DNA from: Argopecten irradians
Lineage: Eukaryota; Mollusca; Bivalvia; Pectinida; Pectinidae
Reading direction: 5' to 3'
Assembly (NCBI RefSeq): GCF_041381155.1
Contig: NC_091137.1
Location: forward strand, 21,125,655-21,189,654
Length of the DNA: 64,000 nt
In this document: piece after piece, positions 45,807 through 58,240 of the stretch
Position numbering within the stretch: the stretch's first letter is position 1
Layout: each line of letters begins with the position of its first letter
Made by a program: the position numbers and the translations under genes
The notes under the pieces: generated by a model
What the model was told of the DNA's origin: nothing
What the model saw: only the letters and a program-made list of their open reading frames with translations
The model's database searches: none

Positions 45807-46193
45807 TTAGTATTCAATGTTATCACTAAACTGTGTCGCCATTATAACACTCGTACGACAGAACAGAACATTGCTCAGAATTTGTTTTTTTCGTTTATCT
45901 GTTGGAGTTGTCCGAAATCTTAACCATGCGGTCACCGCTGTCCCACAGCTACATAATACAACCACGAGACTAGTATAGACAACATTCCGTCGTTTGACTA
46001 TTAAGTGAAGTAATAGATTACCATACATATCATTTAATTTGTTAACTTCATTCGATCCTCCCTGAACACAATGCTCTGACCTAGCAACACTGCCCCCATC
46101 TTGGGATTTAAATATACCAAACACATAGCAAAGCTCCCGGCCGACCAAATACAGGAAGGGATTATGAAAGAGACACCGCGTGGTCCTTTTCAT
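45807..46193 (-). CDS. Hypothetical 128-codon ORF, doubtful
   Basis: This is the longest non-repetitive ORF not tied to a recognised family. It starts MKRTTRCLFHNPFLYLVG and has a hydrophobic stretch (VVYTSLVVVLCSCGTAVTAW) that could be one membrane segment, followed by basic residues. No splice-consistent partner exon, homologous motif or promoter was found. It could be a chance ORF or an exon of an unrecognised gene. Confidence 0.2.
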   Translation of the reverse strand: MKRTTRCLFHNPFLYLVGRELCYVFGIFKSQDGGSVARSEHCVQGGSNEVNKLNDMYGNLLLHLIVKRRNVVYTSLVVVLCSCGTAVTAWLRFRTTPTDKRKKQILSNVLFCRTSVIMATQFSDNIEY

Positions 46194-46599
46194 GATATAA
46201 TGTTTAGAATGATTCTCTTAACAGCACACCTGCTAAGAGATGAACCATGACTAAGCCGAAACTACTTTAATCAGTGGTAACTTCAACAGGGTGATAAACT
46301 GAGCTACTTTTTCTGAAATATTTCTCCGAGATGTTTTTCTCAAAGCAACATTTCACCTTAAACAGCGATGTTCGTGTTAAAATGTTTGAATTTTCAAATG
46401 TCTATCCCATTATTTTATAAAGAATAAGATCTTTTTTCGTTTTATTTTAATTTGCTATAATACGCTCTACCAACAATGAAGGTAATCAATGTTCGTCCTT
46501 GTAACACAAAGGTGAGGACTTTGGGAGACTGAATTAAGCATGTCTTTACTTCCTAGATACATTTTCAATTCCCATATCCAGACATCTCTACACGTGGGA

Positions 46600-46735
46600 A
46601 AGTCGGTCCCACGATGTACGTGTATGATCTGTTATAGTGAACCATGACGGCGTACGTTTTCTATATGATCTTAATCAGTGAACCATGATGACGTTCATTT
46701 AATGTATGATCTTAATCAATAACCGTGTTCTCCCT
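46600..46735. repeat. Short imperfect tandem repeat, ~50-bp unit, 2-3 copies
   Basis: 'gtgaaccatgacggcgtacg' with 'tatatgatcttaatca' is followed by 'gtgaaccatgatgacgttca' with 'gtatgatcttaatcaat'. Confidence 0.6.
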
Positions 46736-46739
46736 CTAC

Positions 46740-48280
46740 CGATTGAAATCAAGTACTTCTGCGTTATCATATGTAGAAATTTCATGTCACACACATTAAT
46801 ATATTGATTCTGCTATATGATCATGATATGAACGCTTTAAGTCTTAAGTAGTTCTGCATAATATTATGTGATCTTGTTTACAGAACTTATCGATCTCAAT
46901 ACTCGTCAAGACGAATTTACTAGTAATGATATATGTCTAATTAATCACTTACAGTATGATGCATAACACAAGTATTCCACGACCAGCAATAGTCGATATT
47001 AATATACTCCATAGGAATCCACAGGACATTGATTTGTTTACATTATGTATTTATTATGTTGAAATTAAAATCAGTCTTCTATAGTACTAGTATTAATCCC
47101 ATAAAGAAATGTTGTATTCATTTTACCAGCTTATGTTCGGTATCAGTTGGGTTTTTTTCTATTAAGGAGACACGGACCGGTCAATGACCATACAAGTCTG
47201 TGTGTTTTATAAATGTACACAGACCGTGGAGAAAGCTTGTTATGTATACATATACTGTACCGTAAATATGTAGTAGTTCAATCTTGTGATCTGTTTATAC
47301 ACTTTATTACTAACAAATAAATAAGCCTCGTCATTGAAAATAAAAGTACAATGTGATCAATGCTATAAGCATATACAAAATGTATGTATATATTAATACA
47401 TGCATATTTATGTGATGAATAAGTTAATCATGTATTCTTATTGTTTTGTGATGGATAAGTTGACACTAGAGTATTTAATCATTAATCGGATGTAATTAAT
47501 TTTAATGAGACATTAATTCGTATTAAGTCAACAACATTGTCTAATGTTATGAATAATTATTTCTTGGTGACAATCATTATATACTGATACACTAGTAATT
47601 ATCTTAATGCAATTATTTCAGTAAATGAAGCTCATCCCCGAATGAATGTGTCGGTAATCAATGCAGTGGGTGACAAGTAGGAGCTACATCTATGTAGATG
47701 CAATGACCCTTACATGAATAAGTTAAACAAAATCGTGTCCAAACATACTAATATAAATAATAGCTGTAACACTTACGGTAACTTTCGGGCCGCCATTGGA
47801 TATTTCACACCTGTTTCCAAAGTTAATATAATAATCCCTGTTAAGGCTACTCCTTTCACTGCCCTGTTTACCTAGATATTGTCCAGGTATTTCTGAGGAT
47901 GACAAGCGTTACACAGATTCCGTACACAGTACACATCAACTTAGGAATCACACAGAGCATCGTGAACCACACGACCCGATTTCGTGACGTCACTTTAGGT
48001 AGCAGACGACACACCTGGTGTGTATACAAATGTTTGAGTCATACATAGGACAGCCCACCTTATTGCAAAAATCAATACATGTATTTAAGTTTATACTATC
48101 ACACATCTCCATATTTGGTAAAATCTCAAAATAAAGTATTTTTGTGAAAATAAAATATTATTATCGTAGCTGATTATGTTCGTGCTTTTATAAAAAAAAA
48201 AAAAATCGCAAGCTAATCGTTAGCTTAAGCTTCCAACGTCTTATATGTTAGACAATCTAAATGTTTGAGATCATGAAATG
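46740..48280. other. Stretch without a firm gene
   Basis: Mostly AT-rich. On the minus strand near 47780 there is ATGGCGGCCCGAAAGTTACC followed by GTAAGT, which looks like a possible first exon. No continuation was found, so it is not called. Confidence 0.3.
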
Positions 48281-48284
48281 CCGT

Positions 48285-48725
48285 AAATGGGGGCAGCAGA
48301 TACACTGGATTTGGGAAATTATATGTTCTCCTCAAACTGAATACGTCTCCCTTGACACATTCTCACTTTTGACCCTGGAGTGAGCGTTCGCCCATGTAAG
48401 GAAGACTTTGGGTTCTGTCATAGTCTATAAAAGGGATAGTTTCTGCTCCTGCTTAACGTTCAGTATAAATAGAGCGGGACGACTGGTTCGCCCGTTGTCA
48501 GTATATTGTGGCAGGGTGGCGTGTGCTGTCGGGTTTCGCTGGCGGTATGCTTTAGTAAGATATCACTTTGAAATGGGTTGCCACTATTACAATGAGACAC
48601 AACACGAGCAAGCCTCAACTTTCAAAAACATACAGAAATTCACACGTACACAAGAGAGGCTGTTCTTAAATGACTTTGGTTGTCGACAGGACGTAAATCC
48701 CAATCAATAAACAAACAAACCATTA
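48285..48725 (+). repeat. Dispersed repeat family A, copy
   Basis: It shares with 49270-49800, in order: 'gagtgagcgttcgccc'-like, 'agtctataaaag', 'tagtttctgctcctgctta', 'cgggacgactggttcgcccg', 'ttgtcagtata', the CACAAC..AGCCTC..AAAACATACA unit, and a 3' tail CAGGACGTAAATCCCAATCA then 'ataaacaaacaaac'. The AAAC-rich end suggests a retroposed element. Confidence 0.8.
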
Positions 48726-49269
48726 AGTTTGTGACTGATTAATCTCTCTTTCTGATCCTATTTTCAGTTTATTTTCACATAAGCCTTACGCTTGTTGTAT
48801 AAATTAAGAAAACGATTATTTTGCTTTCTGACGAAAACGCTTGTTTCGCTTTCTTACTACCTGACGAGACTTGTTTGTATAAATCACGTTAAAACACTCA
48901 TTTATCTTTCAATATGATAACATTAACATTTGGATTGATAATGGTATCATTAAACAATTATGCACGAAATTTTTATCAATGACCATGATTTCAGTACTAT
49001 CTTATCATAATGTTGTCATTGTGCTGGCATTGCAGGACCTCGTACTTGATCGTAAGAGACGACTTCATTTGGAACCATAAAGAATTTCTTCATAAGACAT
49101 TTTCAGGATTTATTTCCATACGCCTTGTGTTAAGTTCAGATCTCGTCCTATAAAAAAAGTTGTGAGATGATCGAGTTCGGTGTGCTGCCTTTGTGTTATA
49201 GGGAAGCTGGTCGAGTGAATAAATAATGTTTTGTCGATATTATAAACATCTAACGAACAATTGACCTGC

Positions 49270-49800
49270 AGGTAGGGCGTTAGAATTGTACCTGCTGCCC
49301 CTATTGCATGATCGTAAAAGGCATCTGAATTTAGGATCTTTTCTTTTCTTTCTAACTGACTTTATCTTTCCTAATGCCTTCCTTGGCACCGCCTCACTTT
49401 TGGCCTTGCGTTGAGCGTTCGCCCCTGTGAGGAAGGCTCTGGGTTCTGTCCCCTGGCCGAGACACACCAAAGTCTATAAAAGTGGTAGTTTCTGCTCCTG
49501 CTTAGCGCTCAGCAAACGGGGAGTGGGACGACTGGTTCGCCCGTTGTCAGTATAGTGTGACCGGGTGGGGTGTGTTGTTTAAGTGTCTTCGGCGGCATGC
49601 TTCAGTGATACAGCACTGTATCACTATAAAAGGGCAATAGTTCCACTATACAAGAAGACACAACATGAATATACCGCAGTCTCCCAAAACACGCACCTCG
49701 CACAACATACACGTAACACATCGCATACACGGGAGGCCGTTCCTACATGACAAAAGCTGTTAATAGGACGTTAATTAATCAAACACAAACAAACAATCTA
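49270..49800 (+). repeat. Dispersed repeat family A, fullest single-unit copy
   Basis: It runs from about GTACCTGCTGCCCCTATTGC to the tail GTTAATAGGACGTTAATTAA then 'tcaaacacaaacaaac'. It has one copy of the unit GAATATACCGCAGTCTCCCA, which is tandemly amplified at 29 kb. TATA-like CTATAAAAG lies in the middle. No coding region is visible. Confidence 0.8.
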
Positions 49801-51735
49801 ACGAACAATATTACAGTTAATATAAGATGCACTTAATGAAAATGAGTAACGTTAAGCATTATATGTTGCAAACTATAAGACCTGAATGATGTTGTCCTGT
49901 GATTATTTTGTAGAAATATTTAGAAGAGATCCAAAGCTCTGAATACACATGTACTTGTAAAACTGTATACCTTCATCCCAAATAACAACTGATTAATATT
50001 GCATATGGATATAGCCAATAAAATATTTTTGATTTGATTTCAATGCCCAATCCCATTGTATAAAATGGCACAATAAAATATGTTTAAATCAAATCAAATT
50101 TGATTTCATACATTTTGTATTCGGTTTCTCTTAACACATTCATATTTTACACGGAAATCGATGTGAATAAATCGTATGGGTAAGCGTACACGCACTAGAA
50201 TTTGGGAGCGAAACAAGTGAATGGGGAATATAATTCTGACTTTAAGTACACTCTGTCTGTAAACAATGTATTGTGTATATTGAAGACACATGGAACGAAT
50301 GATTATATTATGACCCAAGGAAATCGACAAAAACGAAATTCAGTCCTTATTTTTTTTATTTGATAGTCTTCGAATCGGGTATTTTCCCCTGTAATTACTA
50401 ACAGGGCCCATAGTGCACGGCGTGCAGACTGTGTCCATTGTGATGACAGATACCCTTGGCGAATTCACAACTGAAAGGCAAAGAATATTCGAATATATAT
50501 GGAGCTGGTTAAGTTTAAATATTCAATACATTATGGTGTATAACAATGGATATCATTTTCTTTCAGATTTGACAAATAATTCTATTATAAAGTTCTCAAT
50601 ACTAACGACAAAAGATCACTCACGTCTTAATTAAAAGATATTCGTGCCTACTTGGAAGTTTTGTCCAACTAATCCATTACACTCAGAATTAAGTTTTTTT
50701 TAGTTATACTAAAACGTACCCTAGAAACCTGTGTGAGTTGGTACCAATCATGAAGTAACAGCACGGTTAAGATTTGTTCCTAATTATTCGGAAATAATAA
50801 TGTTCAATATAACAAAAGAATTGCTTCATACTCACGAATCAAGAAAAGTTTTGATATGTTATTCATCACCAAAAGATACTAACACTATCAGTGCATTGGT
50901 TTTAATTTTACAAATACAAATAAGGGCAGAAAATGATTTTAGCAGTTCTGCCAAATATCATTATATGTACATCTATAGTAAAGCGAAATGAGTATCTACA
51001 GTCAGACCATAAAGACAAGTTGTGGTCTACAATTTCATTTCACATTTTTAAATGTTTTAGTAATTGTAAAGTGATTTATGCATGAAAGTTTCCATCTAAA
51101 CATACATAAGGCATAAAAAACAACAATTTTACAGTACATAATTTCTGTGTTGTAACTAACGTTTATAAGGCATCTGAAGCCATTTGATCCATCAAACCCT
51201 ATCGTTTTCAACAGATTAATGAACAAAAAAAGAACATGCCAAAATGTTCGCCAAGGTACGGCACTTATAATTTTTGACTAGTTTATCAATTACCATTTTT
51301 GCATATTACCTTTTGTCTATGCGGGTAGGTATCCATTTATAATGTCGTCTTTTTCTCTGAAAACTATGACGTTACGCTCGCAAACACATGACGTCTCAAT
51401 CAATACTTACCCGCAAAGGCAGATAACTCTGATATGAAAATACAGCCTAGTCTATAAAGATGGAGTGGACTTCTGTCGTCATTATTACCTGTTCATGTAT
51501 GTCCTGTGGTCAGAGCCACAGACCAGTTCATTTTCATACACAGAGCAGTCTTTGGCTTCTATAGAATGGCACAGCTCACTGCCAATCACTGGCGGCTCCG
51601 CACTAACAGCTGTAGGTAGACAATTGTATTACTGCTGAGGTTAATCACCTCGTTATGAGTGTTACATAATAATTAACCTGCATATTACCATAAAGATGTG
51701 AAATCCGCCTATAGGCATGGATACAAACTTTGTTC
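49800..51735. other. Stretch without a recognisable gene
   Basis: AT-rich, with only short ORFs (74 codons or fewer). No exon pair or repeat family seen. Confidence 0.4.
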
Positions 51736-51739
51736 ACGT

Positions 51740-51869
51740 TGTAAACGTACTCATTTTAGTGGTAGTTTTATTTTAGCGTTTTTTCGCTCTGTCTTTAAAG
51801 CGCTAATTCGTGTAAGTTTTCCGCTTTTGCGCTAAACTTTGACTGCGCTACAATATAAGTACGTTTACA
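51740..51869. mobile_element. ~130-bp inverted-repeat element
   Basis: The ends are TGTAAACGTACT at 51740 and its reverse complement AGTACGTTTACA at 51858-51869. The interior is rich in AGCGCTAA/TTAGCG-type motifs ('ttttagcgttttttcgctct', 'aaagcgctaattcgtg', 'gcgctaaactttgactgcgc'). It has the size of a small MITE; the terminal repeats are only about 12-14 bp. Confidence 0.55.
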
Positions 51870-53890
51870 GTATAAATATACGGGTGTCGGTAAAAGTCAT
51901 AATGGCTAAGAGCAAAACTAATACAGTGTACATATGCAGAACATAATCTAGTATTCATCAACACAACTACTCTGGAAAGTGAGAGACGGGGTCAATTGGG
52001 CTCTTTAAATAATATCCTCATAGTGCAAGGTGATGCTGGGACACATAAAATTGAAGAGGATAGGTGGACATGCATCCATTATTCAAGTAGACTTTGCTGC
52101 CGTTATTCTTCAAAAGTAATAAAATATAAGAACCAAACTTTGTCTAGTTTTCTTTAGTAACCAAAAAGAAAAAAACCATCTTTGAGTATAACTTATAACA
52201 CCAAAATTTAATGAGTTGCTATTAATGTTTCTAGTACATTAGTTATGGTGACCCTCAAACTTAAAAATCTTGTAATTGTCAACGTAATTTTATACCAAAA
52301 AGCAATGATTTATCCCATAAATTTACGTCAAAAGAGAATTTTCAAAGTTTCACATGTACATAGCTATTGTTACCTACCCAGAAGCAGACAAGAGACGATG
52401 AGTACTTTGAGCAACATGTTGAGAGAATGACAGCCTTCACACTAACTGTGATAAAGAGATTTAAATTAGAGCGTGTTGGAGAAACACGATTCCTTATCTA
52501 CAATGACAGACAGTAGGTTGACCATTGTTACAGCTTATTACATTCCTCGATCTCAATTTAGATAATTTACAAACGCAGAAGATATTTTTGAATATAGTAG
52601 AAGGTATTACTCTTCTCCGTTAATATTCTTAAGAATGTACTGAAAATGCAAAGAAGATTTTCTTGATTGTTGGTTAGTTGATTATGGCTTAACGTCCTTC
52701 GAGCAGCTAATATCATTGTTCTCATCATAGTAAATCGTAGTAAGAGCACACTTTATTCTAGGATATACTGTATCTCTTTCATCAGATTACCCGTATGATA
52801 TAACCACAAGGAATTTGCTAATCAAAGTCGATCGATATTTTTTTTAAATTATTTTTTCTTGTTTCTATAATTGAAGGATATTTTTTCCGATTTTAAAATC
52901 TTTTGAGAGATTGCATAAACATTTCATCGACAATGTTACAAAGGTAATAGTTTGATGCAATTTTATTTCTGTGCAAGGTTTTTGTATGGCCAAAGTTGAC
53001 AATGAGATGATGACATCACATCAGTCAACCAATCAGCCACAACATAAGGATGGATCAAGTATTGCTTCGTGTAAATTTCGTTTTTGGTCTTTGTGAACTC
53101 AACCTCGACCCATCGTTCTTATCACTTATTATCAGTGTAAGTTGGTCTCAGAACACATTTCAACTGCTTATAACATATTGTTAAACATACAAACATGTCA
53201 AAATGTGGTTTTGTGTATCGCACAATGAACTAGTCACGTTACCTCCGCAAATAACATGAAAGGAAATAGTTAGTATTGAAAACAAATATGTTAACACCAT
53301 TTTGACGAAGAATTTATTTTTAATTTTGCAATATGAATACGTTTTGCTTTTGAAGGTATTGTTTTCTATGATGTTATCACGTTTCTACAGTTATATTGCA
53401 ATCATTTTGAAAAAGTTAAGTTCAAGTTTATTGTCATTCGTTAGCATCAGGCATAAAAAATCTTATAGTTAACTTTAACAATGACATCATTTATCATATT
53501 TTTTTCTTCTACTGCAAACGTACACAGTTTAATGTTTGTTATATTTTAGCTAATTGTACTTTGTGTGTGTCGTTATTGTAGCAATTATAACATTATAGCC
53601 AGTTCCAAATCAATTTTGTGCTATTTGATTATGCCAAAATAACTACATTTACAATACTACTACAGAAAATTGCTTTACTTTCAATCTCTCTGATATCACC
53701 AAAATCTTTCAGGAAATAGATTTATTGTTACAATGCCCAGTGAATATCATTTAGAAATATAATTCCACACCATTGCTCTGTCCTTTGACTCTTTATTAAG
53801 CAACATCAACATGATTTGATAACAAAATTAAACAAACATCCATGATTAATCATTCTTACAAATACAAAATACAATATAATTGCTATACGA
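51870..53890. other. Stretch without a recognisable gene
   Basis: AT-rich sequence with no ORF above about 63 codons and no recognised repeat. Confidence 0.4.
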
Positions 53891-53894
53891 TGTG

Positions 53895-53954
53895 GTCGTG
53901 TGTGTGTGTGTATGTGTGTGAGAGTGTGTGTATGTGTGGGTGTGTGTGTGTGTG

Positions 53955-54003
<49 letters not shown>
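53895..54003. repeat. (GT)n microsatellite, interrupted
   Basis: GT repeats with a few GTAT, GAGA and GGGT interruptions, ending in an unbroken GT run of about 40 bp. The 100- and 73-codon ORFs crossing it are periodicity effects. Confidence 0.95.
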
Positions 54004-54005
<2 letters not shown>

Positions 54006-54009
54006 CTGG

Positions 54010-55020
54010 CGGTGTGCATGAAAATGATTTAGTTAGGTATGTATGTATGAAATGGAAATTAATCATAATCATTTTTTTCTTTCCCAATATCATATTTATT
54101 ATTAACATAATAAACTATTAATAAACTATTAAGTGGTGTTTTTTTGTTTGTCTGTATTTTTTTTTATAAATGTCTATGTTTATAGGATAAATGTGATGAG
54201 TCATTAAAATACATGTATGTAAGTGGTGTGATGAATGAGAGCCCTCTTGTGTGGGGACATTTGTTTATATTTTTGAAGGCTGCCCCAAGGCCCCAACCTT
54301 GGCAGGTTTCAGATGTATAACATGTCTGGGATATAAAATGTTTTTTTTTTTTTGTAAAAAAAAAATGCTATACGACATCTCAAACGTATGCACACGCTGT
54401 ACAACATTGAAACAAAATCCGTCTAGCTCCCCTGACAGTCACTCGTCACGGAAGATCAACAGAAAGTGGCATTCCACTCCTACAAACTAAACTAATTTCG
54501 ATACAAACATCGACTGCAACAACCGCAGTACCATTCGATTCACGAACCGACACCTACATCTTTCTGTTTATGTTTCTGTTTATTAACCACATAGAATCAA
54601 AACATATCTTGCTATTGTTTGTGTCGATTTCATCTGACGATGAATACAATTGTAGAAATTGCAAAGGAAAACTAATATCCTTCGCTGGAAGAATCTACAT
54701 TTTCATCATTTCACACTCTACAATATTTCCATACACCGTAAATAGTTCAGTGATAAAAACTGAAAAAATGAATTTGCTCTTAAATGAAATCAAGTGGCTA
54801 TATCATTATCTAAATGTCTTTATATACAAAAAAAATGACGGTGATATTAGTCTGCTTCATTACAAGAGCAGAATGTGCAGGGTATGATATTTTACTGCAA
54901 TAATCGTTAATTTTGACTAACAAAAACATAAATAATACGCAATACATTTCCTTGGACTGCACAACTTATGAACTTTGTAATACGAATTCATAAAGTAACT
55001 GTGTCACCAGTATCAGTTAT
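54010..55020. other. Stretch without a recognisable gene
   Basis: Contains homopolymer T and A runs near 54340-54365. The 105-codon plus ORF at 54570-54887 is AT-driven and shows no motif. Confidence 0.35.
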
Positions 55021-55024
55021 TTTA

Positions 55025-55550
55025 ACAAGAGGCCCAGAGGGCCTGTATCGATCACCTGATTTATTTAGTAATTATCATAAAAACTCAATTTAAAAAAATT
55101 AAATAGCAAAATTGACCCTTTTTCAATATGAGTGCTATCGAATGCTTAGATTCAGACAAGAAGTCGTTTATATGGAAATAGCCAAATTAAACCTTTTGGC
55201 CTCGCCTCTCAGGGGCCCCTCCAGAGGGTGAGCCCAACCATTTGTACAATTATGAATCCCCACTCCATAAGGATGTTATTAATGCAATGAGTGCAATCTA
55301 ATGCTTAGTTTCTGAGAAAAAGTCGTTTATGTGGAAATAGACAAATTGACCCTTTTGACCCCGCCTTTCAGGTCCCCGGGGGTCAGCCCCACCATTTGTA
55401 CAATCTTCAGTTAGTGCTCATTAAGGATGCTAGGATGCTACCAGTCAATTTTTTGTTAAATTCCGAGCAGCGGTTTTGAAGAAGGAGTCGATTGTTGACG
55501 GACGGAAGATGTACGCCGCGGTATGGCATAAGGTGACAAGGTGAGCTTAA
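55025..55550 (-). repeat. Hairpin-capped dispersed repeat, copy 3
   Basis: It begins AACAAGAGGCCCAGAGGGCC (perfect AGGCCC-AGA-GGGCCT hairpin) then 'tgtatcgatcacctg'. It ends 'gtcgattgttgacggacgga', 'cgccgcggtatggcataagg' and 'aaggtgagctta', so the GGTCC hairpin at that end is lost. It holds two internal copies of a ~120-150 bp subrepeat ('agtcgtttatatggaaatag', 'aggggcc..ccatttgtacaat'). It lies about 230 bp downstream of the kelch stop. Confidence 0.78.
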
Positions 55551-55777
55551 AATGATTTTCTGTTTAGTACGAGTCAAAATTAATTACAAAGATATGTATC
55601 TTTTAATATGTATCAACGCAAAACTAATAACTTATATATCAAGTTAGCAACCTATACAACATTAACCGATAGGCCAAACGACCTAAGGTAATAAAAGAAT
55701 TGAATTGAAAAAGTTGGTTTGTTCAATAATGACTCTGAAACGCACCTCATGGAAGATAATTTCAAAAGATGTTTTGC

Positions 55778-57562
55778 TTACCGGAAGTAAGTGTGATACA
55801 TGAACTGTTTGTTGACGATACTGCGGAGACAGGCGTGGATAGGTTTGGGTTTGGCGTTATTTTTGGGAGACACGATATCAAGTCGAGTAGGAGAAGACCT
55901 CAGCTCTACCTTAAACAGCTTGGAGAAGATCAAAGGCTTGTCTTTGGCAGCAGACAACAACATAATAAGGCCTCTGAAATGGCCAACTCCGAGAATGGGT
56001 AAACAGTCTTGAAGAAGGCGCTTCACCAGACTCAACTTCATTTTATTGTATCGAAAGTCATACACCTCACCAGTAGCTGTAATGATTAGGACTTTGTAAT
56101 CCACAGTAATGACCTGACAGGGCTGCGACAAACCCTTCAGGAGTCCTGATTCAACTTTCGTTTCTCGCTGCCGTGTATCAAATATCTGGATACCATCAAA
56201 CGTTGACCCATCTTCCTGTTCTCCGCCAAGGATATAAATTCTTTCCCCAACTACGAATGAAGCTGCAGAATGCACATTGACATTAAGTTCACCCATCGTC
56301 CTCCAGCGACGGGTGTTCACGTTGTACTCCTCGATCGATCCCTGAACATGGTTTCCCTCTCCCATCTTGGAATTGTATCCACCTAGAACATAAACACTTT
56401 CCCTCACAGCTGCCGTCATGTGGTTGAAGCGTCCACGCTTCATGGTGGTTTCACACGAAACCCATTCATTAAGGTCCGAGTCATATTTGAGCAAATTCTT
56501 TAGATTTGCATCACCCCCAGTAAGATACAAGTCATTTCGAAATGACACCACACGGAATCCTGTGCCCGGGTTTTGCTGTAGTGGAATGGGAGCAAGTGTG
56601 TACCAACGTCCCTGATGGTGACTATAAGCCCATAGACATTTCCCATCCTGATACAAGGATCCGGATCTTTCCATGTCATAATCTGTCAGTACCAGTAAAA
56701 CTTCTTCAAAGTCATCACTATTCCTAAGATGGAACCTACCGGTAGCAAATTCCTGTCGTCTGGCTGGCAGCATATGGTAGTCTCGTACCTCATCCAGGTA
56801 ACGCTTACAATTTTCATCATTTACTATAAGTTCTGAATTGTATAACTCCTCCAATAGGTACTCGGGACTAACATTTACAAGTCTAATGTGTCTAAACAAC
56901 CTTCCCAGATGCTGTTTCCGGTTCCTGAGATCTGACTCCACCCACTTGATTGTGGCTTCACAAATTTGCTCTTCGTCAACAGGAACAAGATCGTCGTCAC
57001 GAACAATACTTTCTAAATCTTCTAAATCTAAAGTCTGAAATTCTTCGGATTTCCACAGCCCATTAAAACCTTCCATAACAAAGGGTCTACATCTCTCCAG
57101 CAGAAGTTTACAGTTACACGACCTTGCGACCTTAAATAGAGTCAGACAGTTTTCCATGTCCATCTCCTTGGCAAGGAACTCCTCACATGCTTCCTGTAGA
57201 GATATGATCTGAAACAGAGCTGAGGCGTGGAGAAGTTCCATAGCGTTCTCAACTGTGACCACGTATTCACTTCCATACATACTTGCTCTGACCTCTTTAA
57301 ATGCTGATTTAGAAATACCTGGAATTTCTATAGACCTTTCACGTGTTTCCACCATTCCTGAGTGGAACATAGCCTTGAAGTAGGGGGACATAGTAGCGAG
57401 GATTAGTCTGTGGCAGGGGAACTTTTCACCCTCCACAATGATATCCACATCTGTCATAGAGTCATCCTGGCTATTCTCTGATATTCCAGCGATAAGGGTC
57501 TCAATGAATGTCTTTTTAGAGCTACTACTCATCTTGCTTTTGGTGGAGTTGCTCGCCATCAT
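55778..57562 (-). CDS. Kelch-like protein (BTB-BACK-kelch), probable CUL3 adaptor
   Basis: A single uninterrupted reading frame gives 594 residues from MMASNSTKSKM to YHTYFR. The ATG was chosen because a good 3' splice site (CTTTTCAG at 57573) lies 10 nt before it, so the longer upstream reading frame would be intron. Residues about 30-135 form a BTB/POZ domain (DVDIIVEGEKFPCHRLILA, SPYFKAMF). Residues about 145-245 form a BACK domain (NCLTLFKVARS, ATIKWVE). The rest has kelch blades with paired glycines and aromatic anchors (LYLTGGDAN, VYVLGGYNS, IYILGGEQED). Only about four blades are typical; the last part (residues 490-594) is poor. KLHL proteins are usually near 590 residues, so this looks whole. 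They bring substrates to CUL3 ubiquitin ligase; the substrate here is unknown. A possible GTAAGC donor overlaps the stop codon, so a longer isoform is conceivable. At least one 5' non-coding exon lies to the right. Confidence 0.93.
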   Translation of the reverse strand: MMASNSTKSKMSSSSKKTFIETLIAGISENSQDDSMTDVDIIVEGEKFPCHRLILATMSPYFKAMFHSGMVETRERSIEIPGISKSAFKEVRASMYGSEYVVTVENAMELLHASALFQIISLQEACEEFLAKEMDMENCLTLFKVARSCNCKLLLERCRPFVMEGFNGLWKSEEFQTLDLEDLESIVRDDDLVPVDEEQICEATIKWVESDLRNRKQHLGRLFRHIRLVNVSPEYLLEELYNSELIVNDENCKRYLDEVRDYHMLPARRQEFATGRFHLRNSDDFEEVLLVLTDYDMERSGSLYQDGKCLWAYSHHQGRWYTLAPIPLQQNPGTGFRVVSFRNDLYLTGGDANLKNLLKYDSDLNEWVSCETTMKRGRFNHMTAAVRESVYVLGGYNSKMGEGNHVQGSIEEYNVNTRRWRTMGELNVNVHSAASFVVGERIYILGGEQEDGSTFDGIQIFDTRQRETKVESGLLKGLSQPCQVITVDYKVLIITATGEVYDFRYNKMKLSLVKRLLQDCLPILGVGHFRGLIMLLSAAKDKPLIFSKLFKVELRSSPTRLDIVSPKNNAKPKPIHACLRSIVNKQFMYHTYFR

Positions 57563-57899
57563 GAAGAGAATTCTGAAAAGAATATCAGTGTATTTAAGGA
57601 TATCAAATTGAATATACACATCATTTCTAAGCACAAATCTAATTAGATAATCAATTAAGGATTGTAGTCCCAAGCTATTTGTAGTATAATGATGTATCAA
57701 GCTAATTAATGTGATGTAAGCCGGTCCTGGCTTAAGGTAAATGCTTACTTGTTTCAGCAAAGTATTCCCTATAACGCAGCAAGTAACTTTAAAATTATAC
57801 GAAGTTCTGTTAGCTTTTTGTTTAGTTATTCCTTATATTCTTGCTACTTATTCAAAGGGTATTGATATCAACTAAATATGGTGAAAACTAATAATAAAT

Positions 57900-58240
57900 G
57901 TAAACTTCCCCTTACATTATTTGGGGCCTATATAGTTTCCTTTGCATTGTATTGGGCTATATAGTTACTTTCCTTTACATTATGTTGAGCCTACATAGTC
58001 CCCTTTACATTATAATGGGCTTATATGTTCCCTTTACAATATCTTAGGCCTATGTAATCCCCTTTGCATGATATAGGGTCTATACATTCCACTTTACATT
58101 ACATTTGGCCTATATAGTCCACTTTACATTACATTGGGCCTTTACAGTCCACTTTATATTATTGGGCCTACACAGTCCACTATATATTATATTGGGCCTA
58201 TATAGCCCATTTCCATTATATTAGGCCTATATAGTGACAA
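57900..58240. repeat. Degenerate ~31-bp tandem repeat in the kelch 5' intron
   Basis: CCTTTACATTATATTGGGCC followed by 'tatatagtcc' and variants recurs about eleven times, with diverged copies. It lies about 330 bp upstream of the splice site before the kelch start codon. Confidence 0.75.

Noticed and set aside
47770-47905. Possible first exon ATGGCGGCCCGAAAGTTACC followed by GTAAGT on the minus strand
   Set aside because: No downstream exon in phase could be found. One good donor alone is not enough.
53806-54121. ORFs of 100 and 73 codons with HTHT or VCVC runs
   Set aside because: They cross a GT microsatellite.
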